In this document: positions 21,619-32,084 of the stretch, in pieces | How positions within the stretch are numbered: position 1 is the stretch's first letter | How the letters are laid out: each line of letters opens with the position of its first letter | Assembly (NCBI RefSeq): GCF_040954645.1 | Contig: NC_092805.1 | Coordinates: 16,642,741-16,706,740, forward strand | Length of the DNA stretch: 64,000 nucleotides | From: Diabrotica undecimpunctata | Lineage: Eukaryota; Arthropoda; Insecta; Coleoptera; Chrysomelidae | Reading direction: 5' to 3' | Program-made: the position numbers and the translations under genes | Notes under the pieces: generated by a model | What the model was told of the DNA's origin: nothing | What the model saw: only the letters and a program-made list of their open reading frames with translations | The model's database searches: none

Positions 21619-22785
21619 TTCTTCTTAAAGTGCCTATCCGTTCCGGATGTTGGCGATCATCACGGCTATCTTTACTTTATTTATTGCAGCGCGGAACAGT
21701 TCAGTGGTAGTCGTGTTATACCACTTTCGTAAATTTTGAAGCCAGGAAATGCGTTTTCTTCCCGGTCCTCTCTTACCATTTACTTTCCCTTGGAGAATCA
21801 GCTGGAGAAGGCCGTAACGTTCTTGATTTCTCATTACATGTCCTTGATATTCCAACTTTTTAGTTTTGACGGTCATGAGAATTTCACATTGTTTCCCCAT
21901 TCTACGCAGGACCTCCACATTAGTAACTCTGTCAACCCAGGATATACGTAAGATGCGCCTATAACACCACATTTCGAAAGCTTCGAGCCGATTCATAGAT
22001 GCAACAGTCAGTGTCCATGCTTCCATTCCGTAGAGCAGAACTGTGAATATGTAGCAGTTCAATAGACGGCATTTTGTTTTTAATGATATGTCTCGACTGT
22101 TGAAAATGGTTCTCATTCTAACGAATGCTGCTTTTGCTTTTATTATTCGCTGTTTAATTTCTGTTGAGTGGTCCCATTGGCTATTTAAATTGGTGCCTAG
22201 ATGTATATTGCTCGACTCTTTCGATATTCTGTTGGTTGATTGTAAGATGAGCGTTTAGTATTGGTTTTTTACTAATTGTCATAAATTTGGTTTTCTTTAT
22301 GTTAAGAGCTAGTCCGTATCTGTTGCTGACTTCTGTTATGCGATTTGTTAATATCTGTAAGTCATTCAGATTATCGGCAAAAACTATAGTGTCATCTGCA
22401 TATCTAATGTTATTCAACCATTCACCGTTTATTAGTATTCCTTTCGCACAACCGTCTAAAGCTTCCTTAAATACCCATTCAGAATAAATGTTGAACAACA
22501 ATGGAGACAAAATACAGCCCTGTCGTACTCCACGTTCTATTACAATTTTATCAGTTAACTGGTCTTCTATTTTGATTTTGGCCGTTTGATTGTAGTAAAT
22601 GTTTCTGATAATTCTAAGATCTTTGTTGTCAATTCCAATTTCTTGCATTAGAGTCATTAATTTGTCATGTTTTACTCTGTCAAATGCCTTCTGGTAATCT
22701 ATAAAGCATACGTATATGTCACAATTCACATCCCTGCATCTCTGAAATAGCACCTGTACAGCAAAAAGGGCCTCCCCTCTGGGGC
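21619..22785 (-). mobile_element. RTE-like LINE, 5'-truncated, frameshifted
   Basis: Upper part: a VLFQRC...VCFIDYQKAFDRVKHDKL block (catalytic Asp), GVRQGCILSPLLFN and RYADDTIVFADN, ending near 22181 with NIERVEQY. Lower part in another frame (21634-22116): LLYGMEAWTLTVAS, a RRILRISW block, GKVNGKRGPGRKRISWL and the closing FRAAINKVKIAVMIANIR. A single frameshift near 22120-22190 separates them. The 3' end carries a short AAGAAGAA tail. It belongs to the same family group as the LINEs at 8841 and 14740. Endonuclease and RT N-terminus are absent. Confidence 0.8.
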
Positions 22786-23501
22786 ATGCTCTGGGACCAT
22801 TAATTAAGATATATTAATAAAACAATATAAAAAAGTAGTAACATAATAGACTTGTAAAAATACTATTTCTTCTATGAATAAAGCTATATATTGTATAAAT
22901 ATTGATATATAATTTAATGTTTGTTTAATACACTATTATTTTTTTATTCTGCATTTATATCCTCCTTCCTTTGTCTATGGCGATCTTCATGTAAATGTAT
23001 ATTTAAATTTCTGATGAACTTTGTTTCTCTGAAGATAAACTTCACAGCAGCTTTAATTAGACGAAGATTATTTCTCGAATATAAAAGTTATATCTAAATA
23101 AGTATCTAACACGCCCCCCGAGGGAGTCGTAGTGGACCTGCGATGAGACGAAGTGTCCCTAAATTTAGAATATTCATTACCTACTTAAGAATCACTGTAA
23201 CAAATTTATTTAATGTGTTCATTAGAACACGAAACGAACTGAAAGAATGTTGATATCTCTTGGTTTAGAATGAATTGTGTTTGAGTATAAAAAAGGGTTT
23301 GAATAAATGCATAGCCATGAAATAATTATGATCTTTTTTTCTTGAAGTTATATAATATTATCATCTGTGGAAGCTGGTGACTATTTTGCCCAACATATGT
23401 TTGCTTACAGCGTCTCCGAACAGTTTGAAAGGTATTCTAGTGACGTTTTGCTATTCCGCTCTTTGCGGATCGACAGAGAATAGTGGCGATTGGGTATTAT
23501 A
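22786..23501. other. Unrecognised AT-rich stretch
   Basis: No gene or clear repeat seen. Confidence 0.35.
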
Positions 23502-23927
23502 TACAGTGAAACTTGGATAATTCGAATCTCAGGGGACCGTTAAAAAAATTCAAATTATCCATAAATTCGAATTAAAAATATATCCACAAAAACCAAAGAA
23601 TGGTTACAAAACCATCTGCAAACGATAAAAATCAACAATAGTTGACCATTTTTATCGCATGCAGATGTTTTCGTTTCTATTCTTGCCCGAATTTAGTCAA
23701 CCGAAAAAAATGGACCAACAAAATTCGGCCAAAAATACCAATTAAAACATTTGCAAGCTATAAAAAAATGGTCAATTCTTGTCAATCATTTGCAGGTGTT
23801 CTCACTGGTATTTTCAACAATCGGTCGATAAAAAATGCCCAGTGAGGACTCATCATTAAAACAATAAAACATTTTGTCTCAAAAAACTTATTGAAAATAA
23901 TAATACATATTTGTTACAATTAATACA

Positions 23928-25360
23928 AAAAGACTAATTTTTTTCCAAATAAATCCGAAATTTTTTGCTGCTTTTTAGAATTTAGCTTCTCGGTAATGCT
24001 AAAAGATTCTAACATGTTCAGTGAACTAAAAATAGAGTGACTTACGTCATCTTTACTTTCAAAGCACAGTCTAAGTTGCGTAATATGGTTTGTTGCTTCG
24101 ACCGCACTCGGAACATGTATTTCTCCCGCAACTGATGACGCGTCGTCTTCATCACTCTCTTGTTTTTCATCATTGTCCTTAAGCACTTCAGCGATGATCT
24201 CTGCATCGGTTATTTCACCACATTCTGCAACATCTTTATCCACGTTGACAAAATCTTCATAAGAGGTGGCAGGATCAGAAATCACGTCCTCCCAGCAGTC
24301 AACTGAAAGCAGCTTCTTGTGTTAGTTCGTCTGCGTTCTCCTTCTTTTTCATGAAACCAGTTTTTTTGAAACAGTGTTTGATCGTTTCGGTTGTTACTTT
24401 GTCCCAAGCTTTCTTACACATTCGAGATGCTTGTAGAATGTCTAACTTTATTTTAAGGGAGTTGCAATGGTCCCAAAAACGTCTGTAAAAATGTTTAAGA
24501 TTTTTTATGACACCCTGGTCCATAGGCTGAAGAACTGAAAAATGTTAGCAGGAAAAAAATAACTTTTATTTTACGTCAGTGGGATAGTGTTGTGTGCCGT
24601 ACAGTTGTCAATTAAAAAATAACTTTTTTTTTTGTTTTATGAAATTTTTGTCTAATTTTTTCAGCTATTTCTCTTATCGTGATGTGTTCTTGCCAGGAGA
24701 TCTAGAGAGTCTAGATTATCTGGCTGCCTATAGTGCTAGTTCCTTTAACATTACCCAGGATGCACGTGTAGTATTCTACTATGGACGCGAACTAGCTTTA
24801 TACCCCTTTAAGGGGAAAAGCCCTTACTCCGGAGTGTGACTGTGGTGCGCAACGACAGACCGTCCGTCACATTGTTGAAGAATGCCCCCGAAGGCGGTTC
24901 CCTGGAGTTTTTGACGAGTTCCTGAATGCGACCGAAAATGTTTTAGACTATATTAATGCATTAGATGTTCGTTTGTAATACTCCATGTAATGTTTTATAT
25001 TGCTTTTTAAATATGTGTTCTTATTGTATGCCATACGATAAATAAATAAATAGCTATTTCTCGAGAAGATCATTAGTCATCCAAGCACTTGGGCTGCTCA
25101 CATATTCCACTGGTTTTGACTTGACGTTCTTAAAACAACGCGGATTAGCCGACTTGCCAATCATCAGTAGAAGCAGTCTTTTTGATCCGTCCATGTTTGC
25201 ACCAATTAGGAGAGTGATTCTTTCTTTACTTAGTTTTCCTCCGTGATATTTTTTCGTTTTTGAATGACAGTGTTTTGTCAGGAGTCCTTTTAACAAAAGA
25301 TCCGTCTCGCCAACATTGAAGATATTTTTTTTTATCTATATCCTGAATCATCTTCTCCAA
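23928..25360 (-). pseudogene. Tigger/pogo transposase, split and decayed
   Basis: Before the insertion: a QWKKNLEKMIQDID linker, then NVGETDLL, where relatives have an Asp-Glu pair, so the first catalytic Asp appears lost; then GGKLSKERITLLIGANMDGS, IGKSANPRCFKNVKS and AWMTNDLLEK. After the insertion: a degraded DNCTAHN block (second Asp), VLQPMDQGVIKNLKHFYRRF (third Asp region), an acidic tail (NDEKQESDEDDAS) and a C-terminal helix ending KISDLFGK. The block order is that of the DDE family shared by Tigger transposases and jerky-like proteins. Frameshifts near 24290 and 24540, plus the insertion, make it inactive. Confidence 0.8.
24674..25051 (+). mobile_element. Jockey-like LINE 3' end inside the Tigger element
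   Basis: Plus-strand coding sequence gives CDCGAQRQTVRHIVEECPRR then INALDVRL and a stop, the Cys/His motif and end of Jockey-group LINE proteins. It finishes with an (AAAT)n-like tail ending aataaataaat. Target duplications agctatttctc are at 24663-24673 and 25052-25062. Only about 380 bp were copied. It postdates the Tigger insertion. Confidence 0.85.
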
Positions 25361-25704
25361 TTTTTTTTCCATTGGTTGGCTTCTTGCTGATTAACGGCCC
25401 CACTTTCTCCACAAATGGATTTGAACGAAATTTTGTTTTTTGAAGCCGTCGAGTCACCCTGTACTCGCCTTAAAATTGTTTTTGCCGGGTGGGGGATACA
25501 ATGTAAAATGGCCTTGAATGCCTTGAAACAAGTGACAAGTTAGGACAGGAAGGAATACTGGAAATTTCCAGCATGAAATTGGCATTTTTACGAATTATTT
25601 ACGACTATTATTACTTATATAGAAAACGCTAGGGACCAGAATAAAAATTCGAGTTAAAGAAGATTTCGAATTAACGAAGTTGGAATTAAGCAAGTTACAC
25701 TGTA

Positions 25705-26276
25705 TTATATATACGGAAAATAACAATTGCGATTTCAACCAGGTCAGACAACTTTAAATAGAACTGATATTTAACGTCTAAATTGGAAACTCTCTTCTTC
25801 AACAAACTTCAGTTTAGCAATTTTTTCATAGATACTTAAATACACCCATTAAACAAATACGAGTTAATACTCTAATAAAGGTAAACTCATTTACATTAAA
25901 GCTTTAAGACCAAGGACACGGCGTGTCTTCAGAAGCAATTAAATTTAATTATAAAACTTCTTTAACAGTTCGTAACACTAAATTACGGCAATTTTATGAC
26001 ATACTTCTGATAAGCTCCGTATACGAGAGAAGTGATCATCGTGCAAGTGCGTAGGATACTATTACTAATCAAATGATTAATGTGATAGAATTAGTACAAC
26101 TTAAACCGACAATTTAACACGTCAATTGAAAAACTTCATTATTATGTATTTAAATGTATTTAAATTAACTAGATGTTGCATAACTAAATGGTAATAAGGT
26201 TGGATAGTAAATGTTCGCGATAAAATCATTATATTTGTTAATATAAAATAACAAATATATTAATATGTAGATTAGG

Positions 26277-26278
<2 letters not shown>
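25705..26278. other. Unrecognised AT-rich stretch
   Basis: No gene seen. Confidence 0.35.

Positions 26279-26360
<82 letters not shown>
26279..26360. repeat. (TA)n microsatellite
   Basis: About 82 bp of TA repeats directly next to a TACAGGGTG element end at 26361. Confidence 0.95.
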
Positions 26361-26362
<2 letters not shown>

Positions 26363-26365
<3 letters not shown>

Positions 26366-27793
26366 GGTGAGTTTTTAGTGCGACATATATTGTTGTGTTT
26401 CATTTTATCAATCAAATATTTGTTTTTCTTTTTATTTAATAAAACTCTTTCACTCACTTATAGCACTAACTCAAACGGTTTCGTTCTCTTAAGTCTTCTT
26501 ATCTGGTTGACGTTGTCTAGGAGTTTGATGGCCTCGCCATTCACGTGGTGACGCCTTTGTCCATGACTCTCGGCAAACTTACTTATTGTCTGGATAACCG
26601 TATCCATCTGGAGGTCTCGATGAAGATCACAGTTTATGTAGTACCATGGAGCGCTAACGACGTTCCTTAATAATTTATTCTGATATCGTTGTATAATTTG
26701 GATGCTACTTTCTTTTGTACAGCCCCATAGTTGTATCCCATATGCCCATATCGGTTTAAGGACTTGCTTATACAATAACAATTTGTTATAATTAGACAGA
26801 GTGGATTTTTTCCCATCAACCAGTACATCTTTCTGAACTTAATTTCTAATTCCTCTTTTTTGTTCTTAATATGTGCTTTCCAACGTAGCTTGGAATCTAA
26901 TGTCATACCCAAATATTTTGCAGTATTTGCATAAGGTATTTGGTTTCTATTTATACTAACTGGGATATGTTGTTCTCTTTTGTTAGTAAAATTGACATGA
27001 ACAGATTTTGTTTCATTCAGTTTGATACGCCTTTGCCTGGTCCAGATGTTAATTTGTTCAACAGAGTTCTGTAGCATGGTTGCTGCATCCTCGTGGTTTT
27101 GTCCGACTGCTAAAATGCATGTGTCGTCTGCAAATGTCGCAATTGTGTTAGGTTCTAATGATGGAATATCGATGGTATATAGCAGGTATAGCACTGGCCC
27201 CAGGATACTTCCTTGTGGAACTCCAGCTTTAACTTTTCTTAATTCTGAGTATGCTTCCTCATATTTCACTCGAAAGTATCTGTCAGATATATATGATTCT
27301 AGTAGTTCAGAATATTATTTTGGTAAGTAACATCTCATTTTATGATATAATCCGTCATGCCACACTTTGTCAAAAGCCTGCGCTACATCGAGGAAAATTG
27401 CGGAACAGACTTTTCCTTCTTCTAGTGCTTTTTCTACTATATCTGTTATTCTATGCACCTGATCTATCGTTGAGTGGCTTGCTCTAAATCCAAACTGATG
27501 ATTAGGAATTAGATTTTTTCCTCTATAATCGGTTTTAGTCTCAAGAGTAATTTTTCGTATAATTTAGACATGACAGGTAACAGTGAAATACGCCTGTATC
27601 TAGAAGCTTCTTGTGGAGGTTTTCCTGGTTTTAGTGTCATTATAATTTCTGCCACCTGCCATAACTTTGGTACGTACCTCAGCCTAAAGGAAGCGTTTAT
27701 AAGATGTGTTCGTGTGCGTGTTATATCAATCAAAAATAGAATAAAATTTTTATTTTGTTATAGAACGCGGACACATAAATTTGCAACGCCCTG
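26363..27793. mobile_element. Candidate TA-flanked inverted-repeat element split by a LINE
   Basis: The left edge reads TA-CAGGGTGAGTTTTTAG and the right edge, inverted, TA-CAGGGCGTTGCAAATTT. CAGGGYG ends flanked by TA are typical of Tc1/mariner elements and their small non-autonomous forms. Without the Jockey LINE the element would be only about 115 bp, so a MITE fits. Beyond the first eight bases the two ends diverge, so confidence is moderate. Confidence 0.45.
26417..27723 (-). mobile_element. Jockey-like LINE, 5'-truncated, decayed
   Basis: Minus-strand blocks: LINASFRLRYVPKLWQVAEI with KPGKPPQEASRYRRISLLPV (RT start), VKAGVPQGSILGPVLYLLYT, TIATFADDTCILAV (FADD active site), a KYLGMTLDSKLRWKAHI block and an end reading KQVLKPIWAYGIQLWGC. 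VPQGS-LGP and ATFADDT are characteristic of Jockey LINEs. Frameshifts occur near 26780 and between 27270 and 27510. The A-rich tail lies at about 26417-26445 and imperfect duplications tatcaatcaaa flank the insert (26406-26416, 27724-27734). A fragment of the same family is at 63283-64000. Confidence 0.8.
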
Positions 27794-27795
27794 TA

Positions 27796-28874
27796 CATCG
27801 ATTTGTAAATATTTGTTATAAGTTAGTTTTAATCAGTGGGTTTATCCATAATGAATTTTACCCTGAAGGACTGAAAACATAAGTAAATACTTAAATGTGA
27901 ATAGACAATTGTTTCCCGGTATTTGTAGATGTTATATTTTAAAAGCCTTTGGTTTTGTTTCGCTGGAAAGGCCAAAGCCACCAGGTAGTTATTGTATTTA
28001 GAAAGTATAAGATAAAACCGTTATCATTTTCAAAGAAAGTTGTTTAGAAGCGATGCTTGGGTTGTTCTGATGTAAAATAAGAGGAGGGGTATAAGAATTT
28101 TCTGATTGGTTAGCGAGTTTGGAATGGGGATGAAAGAGAGTGAATGTTTTGAAAGTTTTGATAGTTTAGTGGATGGCTGAAAGGTGGAACGAGAGATAGG
28201 TCAAAGTTGAGAAGTTGAATACCTCCTTGATTCTATAAAGTCCAAGTGAGTAAGTCATAAGAACTATAACCATTAAAAATATTTGCGACACCAAGTAAAA
28301 AAATACTTAGTTCTCAGGAGATTGTTAGTATATGAAAGAGGGGAGAGAATTTTGGAGTTTGTTGAGCGAGTACTGGTAAAAGAGGCGTGCTCGTGTTTTG
28401 GAGAAAGAGTTGCTGGTATGCTAACAGGTTGATACTTAGAACGGAGAAGGCTTTGATTAACATAATCAATAAGGGGGAGTTGTTTTGGTCGAAAGGAAAC
28501 ATCGTCGTGTGTGAATTAAAAGGTCAGCCAATAATTATTGTGACAGAATTTTTTTGTATGTTTCAAATAAAAGACTCTATACCTTCAGAAGATCAAAATT
28601 ATCGCTATTTTAAAATACCATAAATTTTATAAAAGTTTTTTTTTAGAAAAATTAATTAAAGATTTCTGATTTACATTGCAAATATCATATAGTTTTTTTA
28701 ACGTCAAAGGATAATTATTATTAATATTGCTTAATAAATATAAAATGTTTTTTTTTATAATATTCAGAATTTTATTTTTTTTTTAGTACAAAAACATGAA
28801 CAAAGATTTCAATATTTCAAAATTTTCATAGGAAGGGTAATTATCTTACGAATATTCAAATTTTTTGTTTATGT
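27796..28874. other. Unrecognised stretch
   Basis: No gene supported. It contains the third member of the candidate dispersed repeat (28010-28260). Confidence 0.35.
28010..28260 (-). repeat. Candidate dispersed repeat, copy 2
   Basis: On the minus strand it shows CTCTCTTTC, ACCAATCAGAAAATTC and then a CCCCTCCTC run, in the same order as at 6180-6500 and 57560-57960. Alignment was by eye only. Confidence 0.3.
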
Positions 28875-28912
28875 TGTTTTATTATCATCATCATCATCAT
28901 ATAACGGGGGTC

Positions 28913-30240
28913 CTACGGTGATTGCCGCTTCCCGCATTTCAGCCTCCATCTTTCCCTATCTCTCCAATCTCCCTCTTCTAAGCCTCTAGATTGCATTGTT
29001 TTTGTAATTTCTCTTCTCCAGGAATTTGGTGGTTTTCCCCTTTTCCTTCTTTCTGGCGGAACATACATTAAGGCTTTCTTTGGCCACCGCTCCTCCTCCA
29101 TTCTCATCACGTGACCATACCATTGTAATTGCCTTCCTTGTATTCTATCTGAAAGAGCATCTCTAATTCCTGTACGGTTTCGTATTTCCTCATTCCTGAT
29201 TCTTTCCATTCTCGATACTCGACATGACCTTCTAAGATAATCCATTTCCACAACGTCTACTTTATCTCGTTCATTCTTTGTCATCGTCCAACATTCAGCA
29301 CCATATGTGGTAATTGGTTCTACAATTGCTCTGTATACGCGAAGTTTGGTGTGTATCTTTATTTTATTAGACCACAGTAATGAATTCAGTATTCGGATGC
29401 ATTTTTTCCCTTGGGTTATTCGGTTTTGTACATCTATCTTAACTCTGCCATCTGCTGATATGATGCTTCCTAGATATTTATACTGGTTGCAGCCTTTTAT
29501 AACTGCGTTTTCAAGCCTCAGATCTGTGGTATTTCCTCCAATTTTTAAATATTCTGTTTTGCTTATGTTTACAGTAAGCCCCCATTTGGCATATTCCTCA
29601 AATAATTTTCGATTCATATAATTTATATCTTCCTCATCGGTTGCAACCACCACCTGATCATCTGCAAATAACAATGTATACAGAGTTTCTTGTCCCACTT
29701 CGATGCCCATAAATCTACATTTATTTCTCCAATTCCTCAATGCTTCTTGGACGTATATTTTAAAGAGTGTCGGTGACAAACAGCATCCTTGCTTTAGGCC
29801 TTTAGTGACTTTAAATTCATTTGAGGTTCTGGTTCCAATTTTTACACAACTAACTGCATTTTCGTACAATTTATATATCGCTCGGATATACGTCGAATCC
29901 AATCCGGACCTTTCGAGGACCTCAAACATTTTCTTTAACGGGACACTATCATATGCTTTCTCAAGGTCTATAAATACCAAATGGGTCTCTCTACTTCTTT
30001 CGACACGCTTTTCAATTATTTGTCGTAGGATAAATATATTATCAAGGCAGGATCTCCCGGTACGAAAGCCGCTTTGTTCTTCAATATCTTGTATCTGTCT
30101 TTCAACCCTCTTCTTTAATATTCTGCCGTACAACCGGCCCACAGAGCTCGTCACACTAATACCTCTATAATTGGAACAGTCTCTTTTATTCCCTCTCTTA
30201 TATATGGAGCTTATATATGATTTATTCCAATCTTTAGGAG
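28913..30240 (-). CDS. LINE reverse transcriptase, open, N-terminus moved by inversion
   Basis: Roughly 440 codons are open. Blocks in order: SPKDWNKSYISSIYKRGNK, NYRGISVTSSVGRLYGRIL, SGFRTGRSCLDNIFILRQII, HLVFIDLEKAYDSVPLKKMF (first Asp), GLKQGCCLSPTLFKIYVQEA, TLLFADDQVVVATDE (FADD active site), KYLGSIISADG, TYGAECWTMTKN and a basic end with RRKRGKPPNSWRREITK. The protein would be the polymerase half of an endonuclease-RT polyprotein. It lacks frameshifts and stops, so the copy is young. Its own linker is encoded on the other strand next to it. Confidence 0.85.
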
Positions 30241-30817
30241 AGTAAACCTGAATGGTTGTCAACGGAACTAGAAGAGAAAGTTCTCAAGAAAAAACAAGCA
30301 TATCACACATGGCTTCAATCCAAAGACCCTCAAGACAGAGAAATATACGCTAAATGGAATAGAGAAGTTAAAAAGGACGTGGATAAGGCGAAAAATATAA
30401 ACTGGGAGGCTAAGTGTGATGAACTGGACAGATTTATGGGTGGAACAAAAGTGGCACAAGCTTGGAAAACATTAAAGCAGTTTAGGAAAAATGAGAAAAG
30501 TGAAGACAACATTTCTCTCATAAAGTTAAATGAATGGGAAGAATATTATACGAAACTGCTGAAAGAGGATAGAGTAGAGTACAGATAGGAAAAGATAAGG
30601 GAATTAATAGACAACAGAGACGAAAGACAGGAAATCCCTATAATAACATTATCTGAATTGACGGAAACCTTACAAGAGGTTAAAAACGGAAAAGCCGCAG
30701 GGCCTGGAGACATTCCCATAGAGCTGGTTAAATATGGGCCGACTGCACTTTTAGAATTAATAGTAGATCTTTTCAATAAATGTATGTGTGGAGACCAGGA
30801 AATTCCTAAAGATTGGA
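30241..30817 (+). pseudogene. Inverted linker and pre-RT part of the same LINE
   Basis: Reads KPEWLSTELEEKVLKKKQAY, a long charged helical linker (KWNREVKKDVDKAKNINWEA, WKTLKQFRKNEKS), EEYYTKLLKEDR, one TAG at 30586, then LSELTETLQEVKNGKAAGPG, IPIELVKYGP and IPKDW. The last block directly precedes SPKDWNKSY of the minus-strand part. No reverse transcriptase follows on this strand. Confidence 0.8.
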
Positions 30818-30830
30818 TGTTTTATTATCA

Positions 30831-31650
30831 ATGTTATAAAAAAACACGATAAATATTTGGTAAATTAAAATTATTTTATGTGGTACAATTTTCATTGGGA
30901 CAGTTAAGCCCATGGAATTTATTTGATAAATTTTCATATTATTTCTTTTGATAATAAAAGATATTTGTATTTATTTATTTATGTTATTTCTATTTATTGC
31001 CTTTTCCTATTTTAACCCGATAAAGAAAAATAAAGAGATACTGGAAGCTACGAGAAAAGATAAGTATAACCTAATCTGATTTATTTTTTTGTATAATAAA
31101 GTGGCACCCTGATTATATTCTAAAAACTGTAACTAGGTACGTTACAACCCATTGTCCGTTTGTTAACCTATTTTCATTTCCACTTTCCAATCAGTCAAAG
31201 CATGCCCGAGAGGATTTTCTAGCTCAATCAATCCGTAGATGCACTAATCATGTTTCTGTGATTATACACCGACTTATTTGATGTTAAAGACTTCTCGTAT
31301 CTAATTAAATCGAACAGCAGGGGCATGTACTAATTTACAAAGTCACGACATAAAGTTTTTCCACTCCGAGCACAATATAAACTTGTACAAAAATGGAATT
31401 GTTATTATCTTTTCTGTTAATAGAAGATTTTAATTAATTTCTTTATGCAAAAGTTGCTGATGTCATCTCGAATACTGTAATATTGGTGAGAGGCATTCAT
31501 TAAGAGACGCAAATGGTGTCTATTAGATATTATTTAGATTTGACTAAACTTTGTTAATATAATAACATAATTTAGGTACATATATTTTTCAATTAAAACG
31601 AGTGATATGTTTTTGTACATACTTAAGACAAATGGAAAAATGTAGTTAGT
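30831..31650. other. Unrecognised AT-rich stretch
   Basis: No gene seen. Confidence 0.35.
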
Positions 31651-31651
31651 T

Positions 31652-31900
31652 TTGGCAATACTCTACTAACTACAGTAGCAAAATTTATTAACACTCTTTT
31701 CCAAGATCTAATTAAGTAAACTCCCAAATATACTGTCACCAACACTTTAGATTTAATCTCCAAAATTTCTTCTACTACTCTTCCAAACAACTTTACCAAA
31801 CTTTTTCACTAATGTTCACAAACCATAATAGATTTTTCAGAAAAGCAACCAAGCGTCGCTCGTTCCGAGATACTCCCGTCAAAGTATTTTTAAAGTACGT
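31652..31900. repeat. Local tandem repeat, copy A
   Basis: Contains GGCAATACTC, attaacactcttttccaag, accaacactttagatttaat, caaaccataatagatttt and aagcaaccaagcgtcgctcg in this order. The same order recurs in copy B about 430 bp further on. I do not recognise the unit. Confidence 0.65.
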
Positions 31901-32084
31901 AAATATTTTTTAATTCCTATCTGAGCTTTGTCGGTTTACAAGCCATGCTACAAATGTTATGAATTTGTTTCAAGAACTTAAAATTAACCCCAAAACTTTT
32001 TTTTCCAGCAATCCTTTGATATGACGACTGACTATATGGTCTTCCAAAAAGGTATAACGGTAATGTTCCAATAAGACCTGTCAA

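Larger units (their letters stand above)
23504..25702 (-). mobile_element. Tigger/pogo-like DNA transposon with TA duplications
   Basis: The ends are CAGTGAAACTTG at 23504 and, inverted, CAGTGTAACTTG at 25702, each flanked by TA. This is the terminus type of Tigger/pogo elements. The inside encodes a decayed transposase on the minus strand and is interrupted by a LINE 3' end at 24674-25051. Length without that insertion is about 1.8 kb, shorter than the roughly 2.5 kb of intact relatives, because the DNA-binding N-terminal part is missing. Confidence 0.85.
28888..30817 (-). mobile_element. RTE-like LINE with inverted 5' part (twin-priming structure)
   Basis: The 13-bp duplication TGTTTTATTATCA lies at 28875-28887 and 30818-30830 and encloses 1930 bp. 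From the 3' end, an (ATG)n-type tail and the reverse transcriptase lie on the minus strand up to about 30240. The rest (30241-30817) is the upstream part of the same kind of element, but on the plus strand. Its far end (aattcctaaagattgga) and the start of the minus-strand part share the 13 bases cctaaagattgga, so both pieces meet at one point of the parent sequence. This is the known outcome of twin priming during LINE insertion. Confidence 0.85.

Noticed and set aside
26272..26457. Open frame made of Tyr-Ile repeats (also at 43356-43616)
   Set aside because: These are translations of the TA microsatellites.
29307..30170. Plus-strand open frames opposite the LINE at 28913-30240
   Set aside because: They are antisense shadows of a clear reverse transcriptase frame; the same holds for frames opposite the LINEs at 32154, 38640 and 39970-40281.
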